Assembly (NCBI GenBank): GCA_905234655.1 | Contig: CAJOJG010000021.1 | Coordinates: 1-45,280, forward strand | Length of the DNA stretch: 45,280 nt | Source of the DNA: an uncultured Bacteroidales bacterium | GTDB taxonomy: Bacteria; Bacteroidota; Bacteroidia; Bacteroidales; UBA3824 | Reading direction: 5' to 3' | Shown: piece after piece, positions 1 through 8,286 of the stretch | How the letters are laid out: every line of letters starts with the position of its first letter | Numbering within the stretch: position 1 is the stretch's first letter | The notes under the pieces: generated by a model | What the model was told of the DNA's origin: nothing | Database searches by the model: none | The model's input: only the letters and a program-made list of their open reading frames with translations | Program-made: the position numbers and the translations under genes

Positions 1-26
1 CACTAATTTAGGTGAAATATTTGTAT

Positions 27-76
27 CGGCAAAATATTTTAACAGTTTTGTTTTCAATATTTTGCCGTTTTTAACA
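27..76 (+). terminator. Rho-independent terminator of an upstream gene
   Basis: A perfect 12-bp inverted repeat (CGGCAAAATATT at 27-38, its complement at 56-67) encloses a 17-nt loop and is followed by a T-rich tract. This is the form of an intrinsic terminator reading rightward. The gene it ends lies left of the window. It also separates that gene from the potassium regulator that starts at 123. Confidence 0.7.
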
Positions 77-122
77 TTTTTTAATTTCGGAATTGAGGGT
101 TTTGCAATAAATTGGGAACACT

Positions 123-818
123 ATGAAAAAATACATTATAGTTGGTTTGGGAAATTTTGGGTCGTCGCTTGCGATACGGCTCACAAACGCCGGCAACGAG
201 GTCTATGGCGCGGACACGTCAGACAAGAAGGTCGATGCGCTGAAAGAAAAGATTACTTCGGCGGTGGTCTTGGACTGCACGGACGTCAACGCCATCAAGG
301 CGGGGCTGCCCGTCTGGGACGAGGCCGACAGCATCATTGTAGCCATCGGCGAAGACATCGGACAGTCAATACTCGTTACCGCCACTTTCCACCAGATGGA
401 CGAGACCAAACGCCTTATCTGCCGCTGCATCAACGACACCCACCAGCGCGTGTTGGAAGCCATCGACGACAAGATAGAAATCGTCCACCCCGAGGAAGAA
501 TCGGCCGAAAGGCTCACCGACCGCCTCTCGCTCACCGGCGCACAGGAAGTTTACAGCCTTTTTGACCAGCACAAAGTGGCGGAAGTGGATTTGCCAAAGC
601 GGTATTTTGGCGTTGTAATCAAGGACACCGACTTCCGCAGCAAGTACCACCTAAACATCCTCAGCATCCTTCGCATGGAAGAGCGCACCAACTGGCGCGG
701 CAAGATAATCCGCGAGCGCAAAATCATGGACCCGAGAGCCGACACGCTGTTGCAGGACGGCGACAGGATTGTCGTGTTTGGTTTGGCGAAAGATTTGAGG
801 GCGTTTGTGGAAGATTAA
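123..818 (+). CDS. TrkA/KtrA-family potassium channel regulatory subunit (RCK domain)
   Basis: 231 residues, the usual size of a one-RCK-unit regulator such as KtrA. The N-terminal Rossmann fold (about 1-125) opens with the nucleotide-binding glycine motif GLGNFGSS and has an acidic residue at the end of the second strand (YGAD). The C-terminal part (about 140-231) fits an RCK_C/TrkA_C ligand-binding domain ending in DGDRIVVFG. Such subunits form cytoplasmic rings that bind NAD(H) or ATP/ADP and c-di-AMP-like ligands and gate a KtrB/TrkH-type membrane subunit. No channel subunit is present in the window; the upstream hairpin terminator suggests it is not in an operon immediately to the left, and downstream is a repeat array and a pseudogene. 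The family call is firm; the partner is unknown. Confidence 0.9.
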   Translation: MKKYIIVGLGNFGSSLAIRLTNAGNEVYGADTSDKKVDALKEKITSAVVLDCTDVNAIKAGLPVWDEADSIIVAIGEDIGQSILVTATFHQMDETKRLICRCINDTHQRVLEAIDDKIEIVHPEEESAERLTDRLSLTGAQEVYSLFDQHKVAEVDLPKRYFGVVIKDTDFRSKYHLNILSILRMEERTNWRGKIIRERKIMDPRADTLLQDGDRIVVFGLAKDLRAFVED

Positions 819-830
819 AACACATCTATT

Positions 831-945
831 ATTGAAAATTTTGGGAACTTTCCATTGAAAATCTTGGGAATTTTACATTGAAAATCTTGGGGATTTTCCA
901 TTGAAAATTTTGGGATTTTTTTATTGAAAATATTTGGAATTTCAA
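831..945. repeat. Five-copy 23-bp tandem repeat
   Basis: Units start at 831, 854, 877, 900 and 923 with an exact 23-bp period. Each begins ATTGAAAAT and continues with a TTGGGA-like block and a T-rich end; copies differ by a few substitutions. There are no spacers, so this is not CRISPR. It lies between the RCK gene and the DUF4143 relic, and its last unit supplies the -33 element of that relic's promoter. Confidence 0.9.
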
Positions 946-964
946 ATCATTAAATATAACTTTG
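933..964 (+). promoter_or_regulatory. Bacteroidetes-type promoter of the DUF4143 relic
   Basis: TTTG at 933-936, a 20-bp spacer, then TAACTTTG at 957-964 match the Bacteroides sigma consensus (TTTG / TAnnTTTG). The start codon of the relic is at 992, giving a leader of roughly 20 nt. The -33 element lies inside the fifth 23-bp repeat. Confidence 0.65.
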
Positions 965-991
965 CACCGAACAAACAAAAGGTCAAAAGTT

Positions 992-1857
992 ATGTATCTA
1001 AAACGATATGCGGAAAAAGACATCTTGCGCGCCCTTAATTCGTCCGGCGCGGTAGTCGTGATTTCACGCTCAAAGACGTCGCATACCTGATATGCAGGGG
1101 CGGCTGGCCGATTTCCGTAATCTCCAAAAAGGCTGTCGCCATGGACGTTACGCGCAACTATTACAACAGCCTTTTCGTATTTGAGGACTGCGACAACGAA
1201 AAATTCCGTAACAAACGCCCGGAAATCCTTAAAATGATTTTGAGGAGCTACGCGCGGAACATATCGTCAGAATCATCCAAGCAGACCATCATAGAGGACA
1301 TCAGGCAGAGTAACGAGCGCACATTTGACACAAAGACATTCGACGACTACCTTGAGGCGTTGAACGACCTGTTCATAATCTCCGACATACAATCCTGGAA
1401 TCCCAACATCCGCTCAAAGACTTCGATACGCAGCACTCCGACAAGGCATTTCGTCGATACGTCGATTGCATGCCGCGCGCTCAATATCTTCCCGGACGAC
1501 ATGATGAAAGATTTGGAGACATTCGGGCGGTTTTTTGAGGACTTCGCCGTCCGAGACCTCTCGATATACGCACAAGCGCACGGCGGCGAAGTAAGGCACT
1601 ACCGCGACAACGCCGGACTCGAGTGCGACGCGATTATCCGCCTGGAGGACGGAAGATGGGGCGCAGTGGAAATCAAGTTGGGCGGCGACCGCCTTATAGA
1701 GGACGGCGCACGATCGCTCAACCTCCTCAAAGACAAAATCATCAACAAAAGTTCGGAGCGCGCGCCGTCCTTCATGATGGTATTGACCGCGAGCAGCCCA
1801 TTGTACCAACGCAACGACGGAATATACGTCGTGCCGATTAACTGCCTAAAAGCATAA
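992..1857 (+). pseudogene. DUF4143-type AAA ATPase, internally deleted
   Basis: The original start survives: ATG at 992 reads MYLKRYAEKDILRALNSSG, the usual opening of Bacteroidetes ATP-binding DUF4143 proteins. About 24 codons in, just before the expected Walker A loop, the frame changes. The family's middle segment (DFTLKDVAYLICRGGWP) continues in another frame from about 1060, and the DUF4143 nuclease-like C-terminus (NAGLECDAII, VEIKLGG) runs intact to 1857. Roughly 150 residues covering the P-loop ATPase core appear to be missing. The junction reads GTGATTT, which could belong to either side, consistent with deletion between short direct repeats. An in-frame TAA at 1036 leaves ATG 1141 as the only start for the C-terminal piece (238 aa), which would lack ATPase function. 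Intact relatives are about 400 residues. Confidence 0.85.
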
Positions 1858-1883
1858 AAAACACAACACTCACATCAAACCAA

Positions 1884-3683
1884 ATGAAAAGACTATTATC
1901 CACACTAATCCTCGCCGCCGCCTCGGCAACAATCGCGGCGGCGCAGCCATCGCCACAAATCTCTAACGTCCTCAACCGGACGACCACATCCCTCAACGGC
2001 GACTGGAACTATATCGTCGATGTCCAGGAAGAAGGCTACTACGACTACAGGATGAACCCGACAGAGTGGGGATTTTTCCTTAACGCAAAGCCACAAAAGC
2101 CCGAAGACCTCATCGAGTACGACTTCGACAAGGCGGCGACGATGAAAATCCCGTCAGACTGGAACACGAAGGACGACCGGCTGTTCTTCTACGAAGGCAC
2201 TGTATGGTTCAAGAAATCGTTCCAGTACCACAAGACAGCCGCCAAACGCCAGTTCCTGTACTTTGGAGCGGCCAACTACGAGTCCATCGTCTACCTCAAC
2301 GGCAAAATCCTCGGCCGTCACGAGGGCGGTTTCACACCTTTCAATTTTGAGGTGACAGACCTCCTGAAAGACGGTGAAAACTTCGTCATCGTCAAGATAG
2401 ACAACAAACGCAAGAAGGAGAACGTTCCGACACAGATTTTCGACTGGTGGAACTACGGCGGCATAACGAGGGACGTGATGATTGTGGAGACCGAGGACAC
2501 ATACATCGAAAACTACAAGTTCACGCTCGACAAGGCGGACTACAACCGCATCTACTTCGACCTCAACCTCGACAAAGCCACGCAGGGCATCGCCGTCGAA
2601 CTACAAATTCCCGAGTTGAAAATAAAGCAGACACTGACCACGGACGCACTCGGCAAAGCATCCGTGACGCTAAAAACCAAGAAACTCCAACTTTGGTCGC
2701 CCGAGAATCCCAAACTCTACCGCGTGACGCTCAAACTCGGCGAAAATGTTTTGGAAGACGAAATCGGATTCCGCTCCGTCGAGACCAAAGGCAAAAAAAT
2801 CCTGCTTAACGGCAAGGAGATTTTCCTATGCGGTATAAGCATGCACGAGGAAAAGTTCAACGGCGGCGGCCGCGCGAACTCCCTCGACGACGCGAAGGCT
2901 TTGTTGAAGGAAGTCAAGGAGTTGGGATGTAATTTCGTGAGACTTGCCCACTATCCACACAACGAGTACACAGTCCGCGAGGCGGAGCGGCAGGGCATCT
3001 TGGTCTGGTCAGAAATCCCGGTCTACTGGACAATCGACTGGACAAACCCCAAAACCCTCGACAATGCAAAATCCCAACTGGCCGACATGATTCGCCGCGA
3101 CCAAAACCGCGCAAACGTCATCATCTGGTCCATTGCAAACGAGACACCGCACGGCGACGACCGTGAAAGGTTCCTGTCAGCACTTGCCACACACGCCCGC
3201 AGCCTTGACTCGACGCGCCTTATAAGCATGGCGATGGAAGTCACATCAGCCTCCAACTTCCACAACCGCCTTCAGGACAACATGAACAAATACGTCGACA
3301 TCATCAGTTTCAACCAATACATCGGATGGTACCGCGATGTCAACGACGCAGCGAAGATGACATGGGAAATTCCATACGACAAACCTGTGATAATCAGCGA
3401 GTTTGGCGGCGGAGCAAAATACGGCCACCACGGCGCAAAGAACCAGCGTTGGACTGAGGAGTTCCAGGAAAACCTCTACAAAGAAAACACTGCGATGCTT
3501 GACAAAATCGACGGTCTCTCCGGCACAACGCCATGGATTCTCAAGGACTTCCGCTCGCCGCGCCGTGTCCTCGACGGAATCCAGGACTACTACAACCGCA
3601 AAGGACTCCTCTCCGACAAGGGCGAGAAGAAAAAAGCGTGGTACGTGCTTAAAGCATGGTACGACGGCAAAAAAAGCAAATAA
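1884..3683 (+). CDS. Secreted glycoside hydrolase family 2 (beta-glucuronidase/beta-galactosidase-like)
   Basis: 599 residues with a cleavable signal peptide (about 1-20, ending ATIAAAQ), so periplasmic or beyond. Domain order is that of GH2: jelly-roll sugar-binding domain (about 33-205), immunoglobulin-like domain (about 210-290), and TIM barrel (about 300-599). The acid/base glutamate is E420 in WSIANETPH and the nucleophile is E506 in VIISEFGG, both at family positions. The compact size and the NE/EFGG contexts resemble the UidA-like branch, but beta-galactosidase or another retaining activity cannot be excluded. It follows the DUF4143 relic by 26 bp and converges on the symporter with only 3 bp between stop codons. 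No SusC/D pair is adjacent. Confidence 0.9.
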   Translation: MKRLLSTLILAAASATIAAAQPSPQISNVLNRTTTSLNGDWNYIVDVQEEGYYDYRMNPTEWGFFLNAKPQKPEDLIEYDFDKAATMKIPSDWNTKDDRLFFYEGTVWFKKSFQYHKTAAKRQFLYFGAANYESIVYLNGKILGRHEGGFTPFNFEVTDLLKDGENFVIVKIDNKRKKENVPTQIFDWWNYGGITRDVMIVETEDTYIENYKFTLDKADYNRIYFDLNLDKATQGIAVELQIPELKIKQTLTTDALGKASVTLKTKKLQLWSPENPKLYRVTLKLGENVLEDEIGFRSVETKGKKILLNGKEIFLCGISMHEEKFNGGGRANSLDDAKALLKEVKELGCNFVRLAHYPHNEYTVREAERQGILVWSEIPVYWTIDWTNPKTLDNAKSQLADMIRRDQNRANVIIWSIANETPHGDDRERFLSALATHARSLDSTRLISMAMEVTSASNFHNRLQDNMNKYVDIISFNQYIGWYRDVNDAAKMTWEIPYDKPVIISEFGGGAKYGHHGAKNQRWTEEFQENLYKENTAMLDKIDGLSGTTPWILKDFRSPRRVLDGIQDYYNRKGLLSDKGEKKKAWYVLKAWYDGKKSK

Positions 3684-3686
3684 AAA

Positions 3687-5078
3687 TCAAATCACACCCA
3701 CAGACTTCAAAAGCAGCACGACCAACATCGCCGGGGCGACGAACTTGACCATGACGACATAAAGTCCGCGACGTGAAAAATACTCGCCGTTCCGCGTCAC
3801 CTCGTCGATGACGGTCTTGGGCTTTACAATCCAGCCGACGAGGATACACGTGCCGATAGAGACAACCGGCATGAGCAGATTATTGCTTATATAATCCATC
3901 AAATCAAGGACTTGAGCCTTAACGCCGTTTGGCAGCGGAAACTCGAAATAAAGGTGGTTATACCCAAGGCAGACCAAAACCGCAAACAGCAGCGCAATCA
4001 TGCCCTCATAGACCGTCGACCGGCGGCGCGAAATCCCAAACCTGTCAATGAAACTCGACACAACGGCCTCCAAAATCGACACCGAACTCGTCAACGCAGC
4101 GAAGAACGCCATGATGAAAAACACACCGCCTACTACCGAGCCAGCCGCGCCCATCGAATCGAAAACTTTAGGAATGGAAATGAACATCAAACCCGGACCC
4201 GATGCCGTCATGCCCTCGCGTCCCATGAAGACATAGACCGCCGGGATTATCATCACACCAGCCAGGAACGCCACCACAGTGTCGAAAACCTCGATTTTGT
4301 TGATGTCCTTGACGAGATTGTCCTTGTCGCTGACATAACTGCCATACGAAATCATTATGCCCATCGCGACGCTCAGGCTGTAGAAAAGTTGACCCATGCT
4401 GTCCATGAGCGTTATGAGGAACTTTTGGAGCGTGACATACTCAAAATCCGGCACGACAAGAACCCAGAACCCCTGCAAGCCTGTCCGCGTAACGCCATCA
4501 CTGTCAGTATGTTCGAGCGTCAATGAGAACAGCGATATGCCCACGACGAGGAGTATCATCAGCGGCATGAGAATCTTTGACGAAAGTTCGATGCCCTTGT
4601 TGACGCCAAGGTACACGATCCCGCACGTAATCACCAGGAACACAACGGTATAGACTATCGGCTCGGCAGTGCCGGATATGAACGAGCCGAAATATCCGTC
4701 CGTGGCAGCCGCCGCGCCGCCGCCAGTAATGTACGCAATCATGTATTTCATCACCCAACCGCCTATCACACAATAATATGGCAAGATAATCATCGGGATT
4801 GCGCAGGCGATTTTACCCAACGGCTTCCACTTCGGCGAAAGGACGCGGTAAGCCATAAGCGGACTTTGCTTTGTCTTACGGCCAATAGCCACCTCGGTAG
4901 TCAGCAGCGCAAAGCCAAACGTCACCGCCAACACCAAGTAAATCACCAAGAAAAGCCCGCCGCCGTCCTTTGCGGCAAGGTACGGGAACCGCCATATATT
5001 ACCAAGTCCGACGGCACTGCCCGCAGCCGCCAACACAAATCCAATGCTCCCTCCGAAGGAGCCGCGTTTTTTGTCCAT
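3687..5078 (-). CDS. Sodium-dependent transporter, NSS/SNF family (LeuT fold)
   Basis: 463 residues with about 11-12 hydrophobic segments. The first membrane helix carries the family hallmark GLGNIWRFPYLAAKDGGG, with the unwound Na+/substrate-binding part. NSS proteins couple Na+ entry to uptake of amino acids or related amines across the inner membrane; bacterial members include LeuT and TnaT. The sequence does not decide the substrate. It is transcribed leftward from a promoter shared back to back with yaaA and ends 3 bp from the GH2 stop codon. Confidence 0.93.
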   Translation of the reverse strand: MDKKRGSFGGSIGFVLAAAGSAVGLGNIWRFPYLAAKDGGGLFLVIYLVLAVTFGFALLTTEVAIGRKTKQSPLMAYRVLSPKWKPLGKIACAIPMIILPYYCVIGGWVMKYMIAYITGGGAAAATDGYFGSFISGTAEPIVYTVVFLVITCGIVYLGVNKGIELSSKILMPLMILLVVGISLFSLTLEHTDSDGVTRTGLQGFWVLVVPDFEYVTLQKFLITLMDSMGQLFYSLSVAMGIMISYGSYVSDKDNLVKDINKIEVFDTVVAFLAGVMIIPAVYVFMGREGMTASGPGLMFISIPKVFDSMGAAGSVVGGVFFIMAFFAALTSSVSILEAVVSSFIDRFGISRRRSTVYEGMIALLFAVLVCLGYNHLYFEFPLPNGVKAQVLDLMDYISNNLLMPVVSIGTCILVGWIVKPKTVIDEVTRNGEYFSRRGLYVVMVKFVAPAMLVVLLLKSVGVI

Positions 5079-5107
5079 TGTGATGTCTTTCTTAAAAAAT
5101 TTTCTGC

Positions 5108-5115
5108 AAAGTTAA
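5108..5115 (-). promoter_or_regulatory. -7 element of the NSS transporter promoter
   Basis: On the minus strand 5108-5115 reads TAACTTTG, a perfect TAnnTTTG. It lies 30 bp upstream of the ATG at 5078. No well-spaced TTTG -33 element is obvious. It is back to back with the yaaA promoter element at 5148-5155. Confidence 0.55.
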
Positions 5116-5147
5116 TGCGTTTTAGCGAACAAAACGAAAAAAAACAC

Positions 5148-5155
5148 TATCTTTG
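5148..5155 (+). promoter_or_regulatory. -7 element of the yaaA promoter
   Basis: TATCTTTG at 5148-5155 matches TAnnTTTG and lies 38 bp before the ATG at 5194. A transcription start just after it would fall within the upstream in-frame ATG at 5158, which supports the 5194 start. Confidence 0.6.
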
Positions 5156-5193
5156 CATTGCCAAAAAATACAAACACTCAAAAAATACAAAAA

Positions 5194-5970
5194 ATGCTTA
5201 CACTGATAGCACCTGCCAAAACCGTCGACCTCAAGAACGCTCCTCGGTGCAAGATAAAGACCAAGACAGAGCCTCAACTGCTTGACGAGACCATCGTCCT
5301 GACCGACATTCTCAAAAGCAAGTCCATAGACCAGTTGTTCAGGATACTCGACTGCTCATACGCAATGGCCGAGGACGCAAAAATTTTCTACGACAAATTC
5401 GAAAAAAACACAAAGGCTATGAAAGGGAAGCACGCAATCGCCCTCATGGACGATTTTGTAAGGGGTGTGGACTTGACGACATGGAAGCCCAAGGACTTCG
5501 AGTTTGTCCAAGAGCATCTTGGCATAATATCAAGCCTTTATGGATTTCTGCGTCCATTCGACATCATCGGCTCGTACCTACTGCCACAAGACACAATCCT
5601 CCACACTCCGAAAGGTAGGCGCGTGATTGAATACTGGAAAGGAATCCTCACCGAATTTCTGAAAAAATACCTTGAATCCAAGCAGGAGACCGTGATAGTG
5701 AGCCTCCTGACCTCAGTCGCAAGGCGGCAGATAGACTGGAAACAGATAAACGCCACAGTCTACGACGTGTCATTCATCGAAATCGCAAAAACCGGCAATG
5801 TCCACACGACATCAAGTTGGCGACTTAACCGTCTGAGAGCCAATCTCATAGAATACATCGCACAAAAAAGAATCAATGACATCGAAGACCTGAAGAAGTT
5901 CAGCTTTGAAGGCTTTGAATACTCGCCAGACAGCTCGCAAGACAACACAATCGCCTTCACAAAGTTTTGA
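5194..5970 (+). CDS. yaaA: YaaA family peroxide-stress protein (UPF0246/DUF328)
   Basis: 258 residues from ATG 5194. This start gives MLTLIAPAKT, matching the conserved N-terminus of YaaA (MLxLISPAKT); an upstream in-frame ATG at 5158 would add 12 residues absent from the family. Other family features are LYGFLRPFD (mid-protein) and a basic C-terminal half. In E. coli YaaA limits intracellular iron and protects DNA during H2O2 stress, and it has been described as a DNA-binding protein; that role is carried over by homology. It converges on the methyltransferase with 3 bp between the genes. Confidence 0.92.
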   Translation: MLTLIAPAKTVDLKNAPRCKIKTKTEPQLLDETIVLTDILKSKSIDQLFRILDCSYAMAEDAKIFYDKFEKNTKAMKGKHAIALMDDFVRGVDLTTWKPKDFEFVQEHLGIISSLYGFLRPFDIIGSYLLPQDTILHTPKGRRVIEYWKGILTEFLKKYLESKQETVIVSLLTSVARRQIDWKQINATVYDVSFIEIAKTGNVHTTSSWRLNRLRANLIEYIAQKRINDIEDLKKFSFEGFEYSPDSSQDNTIAFTKF

Positions 5971-5973
5971 AAA

Positions 5974-7179
5974 TCAGACTTTTCCGGTTTCCATAAGCAC
6001 CTTACTCCCATCAAAGAGCGTGGTGGCGAATATATAGACATCGCCACCATCCTTGATTTTCAACTTCTTACGGAGCTCATCGGCACGCAACGGAAAATTG
6101 CGGACGGCGATGTTGGCTTTCTCAATATTTTTGAAATCCTTTACAGAGCCAACCCTTACTATGCGGAACGTGCGCCCTGGAAAATCGTCAACCAAATCTG
6201 TTGAAACGTACAAATGGCTGTTTCGGGCGACTTTCCTGATAGAAAAACACTCAGACAAAAGGTTGAACGGCGCGGCTTTCATAATCGCGGCGTTAGGTTC
6301 GTAGAGGTACATTCCCTCGCTGACGCGGCCGGCTATTTTCGCGGCACAATTTTGCTCCCGGCTCCTTAAAAAACTGAAAATCTGACTGTCATTGACAGCA
6401 AAAATCTTCGGCTCGTCGTCATTTTTTTCAGCCGTCAAAACCACCAACATTTCCTTACATTCGCCGTCGACAGCCAAAACATGGATTTCTCTGATGTTTT
6501 TTAGCCTCAAAAGACATTCCGAAATGTCGAGCATCGGCGAGAGTTTTATGATTGCGATGTCGGTTTTCGTCATCAAAACATCCTGAAAATCAAGAATGTT
6601 AGGTTCACAATCTTGGACATGGACAGTCTTGCCGCCCGCACTGTCACGCCGTGCCGGGTCGATGAAAACTACGCCAAAATGTTCGCCGGATTTTTTTATG
6701 AAATCCGCACCGTCGCCGTTGACTATCGAATGATTTTCGATGCCCAACGCCTTGAAATTATGCTCCGCGATTGCGCACAAATCCGCGTTACGCTCCACAT
6801 AAAACGCCTTCGAAAATCTCGCCGACATCACCGAAAAATCAACGCCAAATCCGCCCGTCAAATCCGCGAACATTTTTCCTGAAATATCCGTGCAAAATCT
6901 TTCCACTATGCCGCGTTTGTAATTGGCGGTCGCCTCCGACGAACACTGCTCCACCGAAAGATGCACTGGATAGACAATGCGTGGATTCTCTGCCCAAACC
7001 GGCATCTTGCGCCTCATCGCCTGCCGTCCGGCAATCTGCTGCAAGACATATTTTGGGCGGAAATCCTCCGCCGCCTTCAGCCTTAACGCAAGGTCGCGCA
7101 CGTCGGCTCCTATGTGGCTCTCGATAAAGGAACTCTCTGAAGATGTTGGCGTTAGAGATGATGTCAAGAATGTGTCCAT
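5974..7179 (-). CDS. Class I SAM-dependent methyltransferase with C-terminal THUMP-like/PG_1098 domain
   Basis: 401 residues from ATG 7179. The Rossmann methyltransferase has the SAM loop DLTGGFGVDFS and the catalytic-strand motif FIDPARRD. An N-terminal helical part precedes it, and the C-terminal half (about 270-401) fits the PG_1098 ferredoxin-like plus THUMP-like domains known from Porphyromonas. Such domains suggest an RNA substrate, but the target has not been established for this family as far as I know. An in-frame TTG at 7197 extends the frame, but it lies inside the predicted promoter, so ATG 7179 is preferred. The gene starts just downstream of pdxT and has its own promoter. Confidence 0.85.
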   Translation of the reverse strand: MDTFLTSSLTPTSSESSFIESHIGADVRDLALRLKAAEDFRPKYVLQQIAGRQAMRRKMPVWAENPRIVYPVHLSVEQCSSEATANYKRGIVERFCTDISGKMFADLTGGFGVDFSVMSARFSKAFYVERNADLCAIAEHNFKALGIENHSIVNGDGADFIKKSGEHFGVVFIDPARRDSAGGKTVHVQDCEPNILDFQDVLMTKTDIAIIKLSPMLDISECLLRLKNIREIHVLAVDGECKEMLVVLTAEKNDDEPKIFAVNDSQIFSFLRSREQNCAAKIAGRVSEGMYLYEPNAAIMKAAPFNLLSECFSIRKVARNSHLYVSTDLVDDFPGRTFRIVRVGSVKDFKNIEKANIAVRNFPLRADELRKKLKIKDGGDVYIFATTLFDGSKVLMETGKV

Positions 7180-7194
7180 TATGAAAAGTTTTTG

Positions 7195-7226
7195 CAAAAG
7201 TAACGCATTTTGGCGGCTTTTACAAA
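7195..7226 (-). promoter_or_regulatory. Promoter of the PG_1098-type methyltransferase
   Basis: On the minus strand TTTG (7223-7226), a 20-bp spacer and TACTTTTG (7195-7202) match the Bacteroides consensus. It lies in the gap after the pdxT stop codon, so the methyltransferase need not depend on the decayed pdx operon. The leader would be about 10 nt. Confidence 0.7.
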
Positions 7227-7233
7227 AACTTTT

Positions 7234-7785
7234 TTACCTGCCACCCGCCATCTTCAAGAAATACTCGTGGACGCTTGTGTCGTCGTTAAGTTCGGGGTGG
7301 AACGCGGTGACGAGCTGTTTGTCTTGACGCGCGGCGACGATATTACCGTCCACTTTTGCCAGCACCTCTACCCCACCGCCAACTTTCGTGATGTACGGCG
7401 CACGGATAAAGGTCATCGGTATCTCGTGGTCGATGCCCTCAAAACGTCCCTCGACATGAAAACTGCCAAGTTGACGGCCGTATGCATTGCGCCTGACCTC
7501 GATATTCATCGAGCCGAGGTGTCCGCCGTCGAGCATTATCAACCCTGCGCACGTGCCGAAGACTGGCAGGCCGTTGATGATGCCAGTCCTGACAGGCTCA
7601 TACAACGAGAGGTCTTTGAGGAGTTTGAGGATTGTGGTGCTTTCACCGCCCGGAATGATGAGCGCGTCCTTTTCTTGTTGATAGTCAGCAAGATTGCGCA
7701 CAAAAAAACTTTCTACGCAAATTTTAAGGAGCATTTGGCGGTGTTCCTCAAATGCTCCTTGGAGCGCAAGAATTGCGATTTTCAT
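7234..7785 (-). CDS. pdxT: PdxT, glutaminase subunit of pyridoxal 5'-phosphate synthase
   Basis: 183 residues, close to the usual 185-195. It is a class I glutamine amidotransferase with GGEST at about 46-50, nucleophile C79 in GTCAGL, and the His-Glu pair H163/E165 in AFHPEL. PdxT hydrolyses glutamine and channels ammonia to PdxS, which makes PLP from ribose 5-phosphate and glyceraldehyde 3-phosphate. The frame is intact. Its ATG overlaps the relic pdxS stop codon (ATGA), showing the original coupled order pdxS-pdxT. Because the adjacent pdxS is broken, PdxT here is either orphaned or pairs with a PdxS encoded elsewhere. Confidence 0.95.
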   Translation of the reverse strand: MKIAILALQGAFEEHRQMLLKICVESFFVRNLADYQQEKDALIIPGGESTTILKLLKDLSLYEPVRTGIINGLPVFGTCAGLIMLDGGHLGSMNIEVRRNAYGRQLGSFHVEGRFEGIDHEIPMTFIRAPYITKVGGGVEVLAKVDGNIVAARQDKQLVTAFHPELNDDTSVHEYFLKMAGGR

Positions 7786-8213
7786 TTTCCACGTTCAGCC
7801 ATTAGAAGTTTGATTTCTTCCTCGTTAATGCCACTTCGAGTTTCTTAGCGGCTTCGTAGAGTTCGTCTTCCGAAAGGCTCTTTATGCGGCGTATCTCGCT
7901 CTGCATCATGCGGATATGGCGGACGGCCTGGATAATGTCGCCGGTGCCGGGTTCGCCCTTTGTGCGAATCATCGCCGCGCCCTCGTTAATGCGGCGCAGT
8001 GCCTCGCCCAAATCCCTCGCGCCGCATACAAACGGCACTTTGAACTTGCGCTTGTCGATATGGTAAACGTCGTCCGCTGGCGAGAGAACCTCGGACTCGT
8101 CGATGTAGTCTATTTCGATGGCTTCAAGTATCTGTGCCTCAACAAAATGACCGATGCGGCATTTTGCCATGACGGGAATAGTGACGGCGTTCTGAAGTAA
8201 GTCTGTCTTCCAT
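7782..8213 (-). pseudogene. pdxS: pdxS (PLP synthase subunit) with two internal deletions
   Basis: Intact PdxS is about 290 residues; only about 130 remain. The original start seems to survive at 8213 (ATG, MEDRL...). A few codons later the frame jumps to [14 protein letters not shown], homologous to the segment around residue 75-85. The middle is well preserved to EAAKKLEV, including the active-site lysines in VMAK and RTKGEPGTG. The frame then jumps again to the C-terminal tail [16 protein letters not shown], whose TGA (7782-7784) overlaps the pdxT ATG. So about 65 residues near the N-terminus and about 90 near the C-terminus are missing, including the barrel strand with the first catalytic aspartate and the GGVATPADAA phosphate-binding region. 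The longest open frame (ATG 8170 to 7802, 122 aa) cannot form a TIM barrel. Confidence 0.88.
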
Positions 8214-8214
8214 T

Positions 8215-8282
8215 ATTTGTTGATTTTGTGATTTGTTGATTTTGTGATTTGTTGATTTTGTGATTTACGATTTGGGATTTGT
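8215..8282. repeat. 16-bp tandem repeat in the thiD-araC/pdxS gap
   Basis: Three perfect 16-bp units of ATTTGTTGATTTTGTG start at 8215, 8231 and 8247. Degenerate copies run to about 8282, just past which the thiD-araC stop codon lies. The array ends 1 bp before the pdxS relic's start codon, so its length sets the spacing between the two genes. Confidence 0.85.
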
Positions 8283-8286
8283 TGAT

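Noticed and set aside
831..945. Possible CRISPR array
   Set aside because: The 23-bp units are directly adjacent with no spacers, and no cas genes are present.
1141..1857. Intact 238-residue gene of its own
   Set aside because: Homology to the DUF4143 family extends upstream of ATG 1141 in the same frame and into a second frame at 992, so it is the tail of a broken gene.
7180..7197. TTG start at 7197 for the methyltransferase
   Set aside because: It lies within the -7 promoter element, so the transcript would not include it; ATG 7179 is preferred.
7802..8170. Small 122-residue PdxS-like protein
   Set aside because: Both original ends of pdxS are found outside this frame, in other frames, showing internal deletions rather than a short functional protein.
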